A stretch of 64,000 nt of DNA from assembly GCA_004352715.1 (NCBI GenBank), contig SCFE01000005.1, forward strand, positions 1,408,240 to 1,472,239. The letters run 5' to 3'. Numbering within the stretch: position 1 is the first letter of the stretch; the number at the start of each line of letters is the position of its first letter. This document shows, piece by piece, positions 60,026 through 64,000 of the stretch. Below the pieces are notes generated by a model. That model made no database searches and was not told the DNA's origin. It worked only from the letters and a program-made list of their open reading frames with translations. Origin of the DNA: Hofstenia miamia (Eukaryota; Xenacoelomorpha; Acoela). A program made the position numbers and the translations under genes.

Positions 60026-61271
60026 CAGAGTTGAAATTGGGCCGGTCCGGCCCAGCCTAATACAGCCTAGGCTCAAATTGGCTAGGCTCATTTCAAAATA
60101 CCAATTATTCCGCACAAATTAATTTTCTTTTACACCGCTGATTGTGTCTTTTACCTCATAGAGACCCAAAAACACTACACTATGAATTTGGATAATGTAT
60201 AGATTAATGTGCATAGGTGCATATCCGCTTTAGTCCATTAACAATGCTCATTCATTTGTTGAAATTCAAATTTCACTGATAACCTTAATACAATGAACGC
60301 TTCATACAGGGCCATAGGCAATTAGGCGTTTGCATGTAAGCAAACCTTAAGAAAGGAACCACAATAAGAGCATTTATATTCTGCTACTCCTTTATCCAAA
60401 CATTTCTTAAAAATTATTTCTGTATGAAAAAGAAATTTGTGTTTATTTTAATTTGTATATGCATTTTTACACGTTCTACAAAACTACTGGAATTTCACTA
60501 AAAAAATTGACAAGTTTTTATACAAATTTCACATAAAATGTTGTTAATATCTTCTACTACAACAACATATGTAATGTTTTAAGGATAATTATTCTTCTTT
60601 ACATATCCAAGAAATATATCTCTTAAGAAAAATGGTAGTAAATATAGATACTATGTTTGTATTTTTTGCTTATTAATATTTAAATGTATGCTTGCAACAT
60701 GGCGCTAACCATACTCAGGTGTACTGAATGTCAAAAGGTGAAAAAATATTGGTATTTAGAGCCTTTATAATAATACTATTTTTTGATGTAACCCCCTTTT
60801 AAAATATTGCAACCGTCTGCTGAGTACTATGCCCTATGGCCAAGGTATCATATATATCACGTTTTGGAAGTTCTTCCTACCGGTACCACTAATTTAGTAA
60901 TATAAGTATTGCCATAACTAATTTTTACCAGGATTGCAATCGTACTTTTTACCATTTAGAGAACATATCATTTCTTATATATTTAAATACTGAAATTCTC
61001 TGTCAACCAATATAAACTCATAGCAGCATAAAGTAGTGGAATTTTTCAGAAACGCTTGTAACAGACACAATTTAGATGTTAGAAGTATTGTACTAGCAAC
61101 AATGCAAGGTTGATTAAATTTAAAGAGAACGTTTTTTGTCATTTGCAAAGTTTAAGTTTTCAAGTGAATTTTTTGTTTTATTAGTAAAATACCAATTAAA
61201 ACATTAGGCCCACGCCCGTCTTGGCCCAATTTGCTATGTCGAAAATCCGGCCCAACTCAATTCCAACTCTG
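60026..61271. mobile_element. hAT-like non-autonomous insertion, 1246 bp
   Basis: The left end CAGAGTTGAAATTGGGCCGG (60026) and the reverse complement of the right end CAGAGTTGGAATTGAGTTGG (61271) are inverted terminal repeats continuing into GGGCCGG. Eight-base flanks are CATTGTGG (60018-60025) and CACTGCCG (61272-61279), 5 of 8 identical. A related undisturbed sequence nearby (GACCTCGTACACTGCCGTAA, 61350-61369) looks like the empty site and gives CACTGCCG as the target. CAG...CTG ends plus an 8-bp duplication are hAT hallmarks. A decayed C2H2-like AEYKCSYCGSFLK (minus, near 60365) may be a remnant of a zinc finger. No transposase catalytic core seen. Confidence 0.68.
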
Positions 61272-61551
61272 CACTGCCGTAAAGGTTTACCTAAAAATCG
61301 AAAAAACCGATTGTGTAATTATCTACTTGAAACCTTACTTTACTTAAGACCTCGTACACTGCCGTAAAGTAAAAAGTTCTTACTAAATTTAATTATTAAA
61401 ATGCGTAAATTAATATTTTCTAACTTCATTAGTATATTTAGCTGTTTATATTGATTTATATAATTGTGAAAACTACATTGAAGAAAGCTGACTAGAAATT
61501 CGATTATTTTCGCATAACACCAAATGACTTTTTAACCTTCTAACGGTAATT

Positions 61552-61570
61552 GGGGTCAGCGTATGACCCC
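61552..61570. promoter_or_regulatory. piggyBac subterminal palindrome 1
   Basis: GGGGTCAGCGTATGACCCC, one base inside the left terminal repeat. Near-perfect dyad; likely transposase-binding site (inference). Other copies: 61744-61762, 63285-63303, 63475-63493. Confidence 0.7.
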
Positions 61571-61743
61571 ACATCATTTTTCATGATAATTTTTATCAAG
61601 TAAATATGACTGGCTATGGCTAACTGCTTGTGACAATTCTCAAAATATGTTGAGGTCAAAATAAGTGCTGTTTGGATTATCGCTGTGTTTATCTACATCG
61701 CTCATCAGCTTCAAATTTAGAAAAAATACACTTACGGAAATGT

Positions 61744-61762
61744 GGGGTCATATGCTAACCCC
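61744..61762. promoter_or_regulatory. piggyBac subterminal palindrome 2 (inverted copy)
   Basis: GGGGTCATATGCTAACCCC, the motif in opposite orientation with one mismatch in the right arm. Confidence 0.65.
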
Positions 61763-62004
61763 GTCCAAAATTCCAATTTACGAAAGTCTGCAGTGTACTT
61801 ATCATGACCATGTATATTGTTAGCAGCGACTATTTTGATACACCCAACATTTACTTGACATATCGAACAAATAAGCTTAATATAGACATCGTTGGGTCAT
61901 AGATATATGCATAAGATTGTTGTTTCTTGAAACAATGTTGTCTCTTGTTTGCTTTGATGAAACTAGGTTTTGCAGACTCCAATGCATGACTCATAAGCTG
62001 ACGA

Positions 62005-62880
62005 ATGATGATTCATCAGTCGTCGCGTGATTTCTTGCGCAGAAAGAGTGAGAGTGCAGTGGCATATGATCATCTGACAAGTGACCTTGAAGTTGATTGC
62101 TTCAAGGGTCCAATCACAGACTTCGAACAGCACTCTGAAGCGCCAGTCAGCACAATCTTTCGCGATTTACTTTCTGTCGACTGCTGCTCTGATCAATTCG
62201 ACTTCCATTGTACATCAGGAAGTGGAAGGAATGTCACGACTGAAAACTTCTATACTTCTCTCCACACATGTAAAGAATTACGATGGAACAATTTATCGAT
62301 GGTTGGGACAATCCGAAAACACAGAAGAGAATTGCCTCCAATGGCAAACTAGCTGCATTTGAAGGAAGGAGAGTGTAAGTTCTTCTACAAACAGGAAGCA
62401 ACTTTAGTCACCTTCTCTTCACGAAAGGGTAAACAGGTTTTGCTCCTAAGCTCGCAGCACCTTGGAGAAGGGGAAATTGGAGATCGAGGTAAACCCGAAA
62501 TTGTGGAACACTATAACTCCACAAAAGGTGGGGTAGACACCTTGGACAAACTCATCAGCACATATAGCTGCAAGAGAAAGACTCGTTGATGGCCCATGGT
62601 GGTATTTTCCTTCATCATCGACACCGCTGCAGTAAATTCATTTATTGTTTACACCTCCTTCGTTGAGTACAACAAAAACAAGAGTCATCATCGTAGCATG
62701 TTTCTCTTTGATCTCGGCTCTCAATTGATTGAAGATTTCGTCGTAAGATGCTCTCAAGTCCAAAGTCCTCCTCAACCCAGATTAAAACTGAATGCATCTG
62801 GGGATTCTGCCACAAAGCGTGGACGGGGAAGCTACAATAAGGTGCAGGGTTTGTGCTACTTTTATCTGCAAGGATAATAT
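62005..62880 (+). pseudogene. piggyBac transposase, C-terminal part (frameshifted)
   Basis: Reading across frames: STIFRDLLSV, then GRNVTTENFYTSLHTCKEL and LSMVGTIRKHRRELPP (62220-62345), family 'GRNVTTDNFYTSL.LA..LL...T.VGTIR.NR...P'. Then, after a frameshift, CKFFYKQEATLVTFSSRKGK, VLLLSS, KPEIVEHYNSTKGGVDTLDK, LISTYSCKRKTR; one stop (CGT-TGA for an Arg codon), WPMVVFSFIIDTAAVNSFIV. 'YN.TKGGVD..D.....Y...R.T.RWP...F...ID.A..N' holds the last catalytic Asp of the DDD triad. The N-terminal half and the first catalytic Asp are not readable. The Cys-rich C-terminal tail survives only in traces. Confidence 0.87.
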
Positions 62881-63284
62881 TTTCTGTGACTCATGTCCTT
62901 GACTGCTCATGGAGTCTGTAATCACATGAAGTGTCTTTGAATTTATAAACAAAACTTATTTTTTTAGATTATATAATTTAATGTGTTTTAACTATAGACA
63001 ATAAGCTTATGTGGGATTCAAAACGTAAACAATTCAAAATGTTTAGGCCTATTAGTTCTGAAAGGAAAACGGAGCTACAACGTACCGGTATATAATGTCT
63101 TTGCACTAGGCTAGTTACAGCTGAGCGCATTTGTCCATGCCTGTACCGTATCACAGTGCAATATGAACTCATATAGTAGGCCTACTGGTACCGGTTGCAG
63201 CTAATTAGCTCTTACTATCGGATACCTGATTGTTTGGATATATCTATGGAGATAATTGTTATTATACTTTACAGTGTACATGCG

Positions 63285-63303
63285 TGGGTCAGCCTATGAC
63301 CCC
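63285..63303. promoter_or_regulatory. piggyBac subterminal palindrome 3
   Basis: TGGGTCAGCCTATGACCCC, about 230 bases inside the right end; first G replaced by T. Confidence 0.65.
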
Positions 63304-63474
63304 ATTCGACGTTATGACCACTTGCACTTTACACATTCAGCAACATGCATAAAGTCAGCGTGTGTGGCATACATGTATGTGCTAAGGCATACTGGTACAT
63401 CGTTTACTACAATAGCAATCTACAGAAAACACAATTTTGCCTACAAATAAGGAATAATTGACGTTAGAACCCAT

Positions 63475-63493
63475 GGGGTCAGCATATGACCCC
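63475..63493. promoter_or_regulatory. piggyBac subterminal palindrome 4
   Basis: GGGGTCAGCATATGACCCC, 27 bases inside the right terminal repeat. Exact arms. Confidence 0.7.
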
Positions 63494-63539
63494 ATTTGCC
63501 GTTAGTGTGATTTTTTTTTCATTACCGTTAGAAGGTTAA

Positions 63540-64000
63540 GATTACAGCATGCTATCTATTAAATATGATTTCAGAAAACGTGACACTCGAAATCATAATG
63601 GCATGTGTAAATACTTATTGCGTATGTTACCAATAATAATGACATTGTAAGTCAGAGGTGGCCAGCCCTTGGCATACAATGCGCTAATTTTTAAACACAC
63701 ATGCTCAGATGCGCCACATAACCTTTATATTGCCATCTATTTGTGAAAACTGTTTACAGACATAAGTAGTATATTTAATTAGTATATACATGTACATGAA
63801 AATTATATCAGATAAAGACAGGTTTATAGAAATAAGCACTATATTTAATTATATGTACAGCCTACGGATACTGAAATATTCAGAAACAAATTTTAAAATA
63901 AACAAATTATTTTTTGTTTGTTTTTGAACACAATGTGTTTGTTATCCGCACACATTATAAATTTTGAAACAAATTAACTGTCAGTCCATTATTACAAATA
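63540..64000. other. Non-coding; possible hAT-type end at 63654
   Basis: CAGAGGTGGCCAGCCCTTGG (63654-63673) has the CAG-start look of hAT-type ends, but the partner end would lie beyond the window. Otherwise AT-rich. Confidence 0.35.

Larger units (their letters stand above)
61536..63535 (+). mobile_element. piggyBac element, 2000 bp, with TTAA target duplication
   Basis: CCTTCTAACGGTAAT (61536-61550) and its exact complement ATTACCGTTAGAAGG (63521-63535) are 15-bp perfect inverted terminal repeats, each flanked by TTAA (61532-61535 and 63536-63539), the piggyBac target. Four subterminal copies of a palindromic motif and a decayed transposase lie inside and are listed separately. Normal autonomous piggyBacs are about 2.4 kb or more, so this copy is probably internally deleted. 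Confidence 0.93.

Noticed and set aside
63654-63673. CAGAGGTGGCCAGCCCTTGG as a hAT element end
   Set aside because: Only one end is inside the window, so terminal repeats and target duplication cannot be checked.

Overview
This window is invertebrate-style animal genomic DNA. It is strongly AT-rich, has spliced genes with GT-AG introns, and is crowded with (AT)n and (ATT)n microsatellites and decayed transposons. There are four long N gaps and five single-N joins. No rRNA, tRNA, CRISPR array or operon is visible. The species cannot be named from the sequence alone.

Host genes. (1) Eight exons of an anoctamin (TMEM16) membrane-protein gene run on the + strand from 3352 to 17640. They were joined by splice sites and matching codon phase and cover the N-terminal cytoplasmic domain through about TM6; the C-terminal half was not found. 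(2) Four exons of a syntrophin-family gene run on the + strand from 23216 to 36632: PDZ, end of the split PH1, PH2 and the C-terminal SU region, closed by a stop and an AATAAA six bases later. Its N-terminal exon(s) were not found. (3) The last exon of a HIG1-domain mitochondrial protein lies on the - strand at 58868-59068. (4) A likely first coding exon of an unidentified gene lies on the - strand at 588-763.

Layout. 1-17.7 kb: unidentified exon, two small MITE-like hairpins, anoctamin exons, and in its introns a mariner remnant, a Tc1 remnant and an unidentified charged ORF. 17.7-23.2 kb: no recognisable coding sequence. 23.2-36.6 kb: syntrophin, with two LINE copies in its 9.9 kb intron. 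36.6-43.4 kb: mariner remnant, an almost complete Tc1-like element with a doubled terminal-repeat structure, and a repeated GAAAAAGTGGACA region. 43.7-47.9 kb: nearly full-length LINE (- strand) with an upstream ORF holding a 2A-like NPGP motif. 48.4-50.3 kb: two LINE fragments. 50.3-51 kb: Penelope-like GIY-YIG endonuclease fragment with a hammerhead-like motif. 51.1-54 kb: a retroelement C-terminal region between 267-bp direct repeats. 55.8-56.8 kb: a foldback-like element made of opposed arrays of a GC-rich 15-mer. 56.8-57.9 kb: another LINE. 60.0-61.3 kb: a hAT-like insertion. 61.5-63.5 kb: a 2.0-kb piggyBac element with TTAA flanks and four copies of a palindromic subterminal motif.

The host genes do not form a pathway; they share a locus repeatedly invaded by unrelated transposons. 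The least familiar structures are the opposed 15-mer arrays (55.85-56.78 kb), the palindromic sites of the piggyBac element and the repeat-flanked retroelement at 51-54 kb. Four of five single-N joins sit between near-identical direct copies, so those tandem duplications are probably assembly artefacts.
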